A DNA stretch of 5,566 bases from Gemmatimonadota bacterium. Lineage in GTDB: Bacteria > Gemmatimonadota > Gemmatimonadetes > Longimicrobiales > Longimicrobiaceae. Shown piece by piece: positions 5,447-5,566 of the stretch (within the stretch, counting starts at the first letter, position 1; the number at the start of each line of letters is the position of its first letter). The position numbers and the translations under genes are program-made. The stretch lies in assembly GCA_019348475.1 (NCBI GenBank), contig JAHWJJ010000331.1, positions 1 to 5,566 of the forward strand, in the 5' to 3' direction. Below the pieces are notes generated by a model. That model was given only the letters and a program-made list of their open reading frames with translations. It was not told where the DNA came from and ran no database searches.

Positions 5447-5566
5447 GTTGTGCCCTTTGACGCCGGAGGTGAGCCGCGACGAGCATCTAGTGCCCGCGGA
5501 AAGCCGTGGCCGCTGGAGGTCCGCATGCTGATTAGAAGGACAGCATCGGGACGCTTCCCTCCGCGC
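5447..5566. other. Right-edge upstream region, no supported gene
   Basis: Only 120 bases are available. On the minus strand one frame ends at TAA (5534-5532) with the visible tail AEGSVPMLSF, and another stays open from the edge to a TGA overlapping the ATG of the membrane protein gene. Either could be the end of an upstream gene, but neither has enough sequence to judge. TCTAAT on the sense strand (5536-5531) resembles a -10 box, but no -35 box is seen at a proper distance. Confidence 0.4.
5453..5458 (-). promoter_or_regulatory. Ribosome-binding site for the 261-residue membrane protein
   Basis: AAAGGG on the sense strand lies six bases before the ATG at 5446 and favours this start over the adjacent ATG at 5443, for which the spacing would be nine bases. 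Confidence 0.5.

Overview
The window is high-GC bacterial DNA with all recognisable genes on the minus strand. The commonest repeats are GC-rich inverted and tandem repeats of a kind I associate with Gemmatimonadota, especially Longimicrobium-like genomes. That assignment comes from repeat style and protein flavour, is only moderately secure, and was not tested by any search.

Layout, read in the direction of transcription (from high to low coordinates). At 5443/5446 to 4661 lies a 261-residue single-pass membrane protein with a coiled coil and a beta-rich C-terminal domain; its function is unknown. About 290 bases then separate it from metH. This gap holds a plausible promoter (4566-4539), a strong candidate SAM-II (SAM-alpha) riboswitch aptamer (4512-4461), an expression-platform linker, and an intrinsic terminator hairpin with U-tract (4419-4380) ending just before the metH ribosome-binding site. 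metH itself (4369-899) is a complete cobalamin-dependent methionine synthase of 1156 residues with all four classical modules. A 438-base non-coding stretch (461-898) follows. It holds a tandem octamer array touching the metH stop codon, a long perfect hairpin, and two direct copies of a hairpin-bearing repeat about 101 bases apart. At the left edge, 460 to beyond base 1, is the N-terminal part of a membrane-anchored protein with a possible BamE/SmpA-like domain. It runs off the window.

How the parts work together: MetH makes methionine, the direct precursor of S-adenosylmethionine (SAM). The leader RNA appears able to sense SAM and to stop transcription before the metH start codon. One strand of the predicted pseudoknot (GAGUCGGG, 4466-4459) imitates the 3' arm of the terminator and can pair with the terminator's 5' arm. 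This gives a self-consistent SAM-off switch, which is the most interesting feature of the window. The two flanking membrane-protein genes have no evident link to methionine metabolism.
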